5,243 nucleotides of DNA, from assembly GCA_013330825.1 (NCBI GenBank), contig DUHN01000070.1, positions 12,651 through 17,893 of the forward strand, in the 5' to 3' direction. Of this stretch, positions 4,783 to 5,243 are shown in pieces (the stretch's first letter is position 1; the number at the start of each line of letters is the position of its first letter). Below the pieces are notes generated by a model. The model had not been told where the DNA came from. It made no database searches and was given only the letters and a program-made list of their open reading frames with translations. The position numbers were made by a program, and so were the translations under genes. The DNA comes from Candidatus Woesearchaeota archaeon (lineage in GTDB: Archaea; Nanobdellota; Nanobdellia; Woesearchaeales; GW2011-AR4).

Positions 4783-5243
4783 TCATCCCAGATAATGCCT
4801 CTTCCGGAGCACGAAGCGATAGTGGGCATACGGCGCCAGGAAGGCGAGCGCATAGGCGGCCGCGACCAGCTGCGGGCTGTGCGTGCTGCCGATGCCAAAG
4901 CCGGAAGCGATGTCGTTGGCGAAGTCCGCGATGAACAGCACGCCAACGATGGCGCACAGCGGGACGAGCATGCCCAGCAGGATGTGGTGATGCTGCCTCA
5001 GGGAGGCGATGCTCCTCGTCAGGATCTCGAACAGCAGGCCCATGCCGAAGCCGGTGAGCGTGATCAGGGCATAGAGGAACCAGCCCTTGAGCGCCAGCAT
5101 CAGCGGGATGAATATCAGCGGCACGAGCACGTTGCCGACGATCATGGCTGCGACCGAGATGAAGAGGGCGGCGTGGCGGAGGGCGCGGTGCTCCCGCGAC
5201 GCGGACTGCTGCAACGCCCTCAGCCTTTCCGTAGGGTCATGGG
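4783..5243 (-). CDS. Unrecognised four-helix membrane protein, 5' end beyond window
   Basis: The frame is open to the right edge and gives 152 residues, ending at a TGA. I do not recognise the family. It begins with a short hydrophilic, basic and acidic stretch (HDPTERLRALQQSASREHRA). About four hydrophobic segments follow: AALFISVAAMIVGNVLVPLI, then FLYALITLTGFGMGLLFEIL, then ILLGMLVPLCAIVGVLFIAD, then AAAYALAFLAPYAHY. It ends in a basic tail (RFVLRKRHYLG), so both termini are probably cytoplasmic. An in-frame TTG at 5214 could be a start, but coding-like sequence continues upstream with G/C-ending codons, so the true start probably lies past the edge. An out-of-frame ATG at 5240 opens only a seven-codon frame. 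Base composition matches the host flanks, not the island. No role can be assigned. Confidence 0.75.
   Translation of the reverse strand, partial: HDPTERLRALQQSASREHRALRHAALFISVAAMIVGNVLVPLIFIPLMLALKGWFLYALITLTGFGMGLLFEILTRSIASLRQHHHILLGMLVPLCAIVGVLFIADFANDIASGFGIGSTHSPQLVAAAYALAFLAPYAHYRFVLRKRHYLG

Noticed and set aside
1..5243. CRISPR array, insertion sequence or integrase
   Set aside because: No regularly spaced repeats, transposase motifs or terminal inverted repeats were seen on either strand.

Overview
The window is archaeal, most likely from a DPANN-type genome; the exact lineage is inference. Four signs support this. The minus-strand gene order is uS13-uS4-uS11, with archaeal/eukaryotic-type protein sequences. 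Several genes have TTTATAAA-like TATA boxes in front of them. A tRNA-His gene has a 45-nt intron at the canonical 37/38 position, able to form a bulge-helix-bulge splicing motif. That tRNA also encodes G-1 and C73 but no CCA.

Layout. Positions 1-1602 hold the start of a ribosomal-protein operon on the minus strand. It has a TATA box at 1595-1602 and an imperfect hairpin in or at the edge of the leader. The genes uS13, uS4 and uS11 follow, tightly packed, and uS11 runs off the left edge. Positions of about 1603-3293 form an AT-rich island (sampled lines near 33% GC, against about 67% in the flanking antiporter gene). The island carries a two-gene plus-strand operon with its own TATA box: a ComF-like phosphoribosyltransferase followed 8 nt later by a DprA/Smf-family protein. 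A pair of identical palindromes spans the expected transcription start. Positions 3309-4511 encode a CPA2-type Na+/H+ antiporter on the minus strand, convergent with the island. Positions 4621-4737 hold the intron-containing tRNA-His with its TATA box. Positions 4783-5243 hold the 3' part of an unrecognised four-helix membrane protein gene, also on the minus strand.

The most interesting element is the island. A phosphoribosyltransferase gene directly followed by a dprA-like gene is the architecture of the ShosTA toxin-antitoxin anti-phage systems known in bacteria (ShosT = PRTase toxin, ShosA = DprA-like antitoxin). The foreign base composition, the two-gene operon, the likely operator over the start site and the lack of other competence genes in view all fit an acquired defence or toxin-antitoxin module in an archaeon. 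The alternative is a ComF/DprA pair that handles incoming single-stranded DNA. The flanking genes are housekeeping or transport genes and do not help decide between these.
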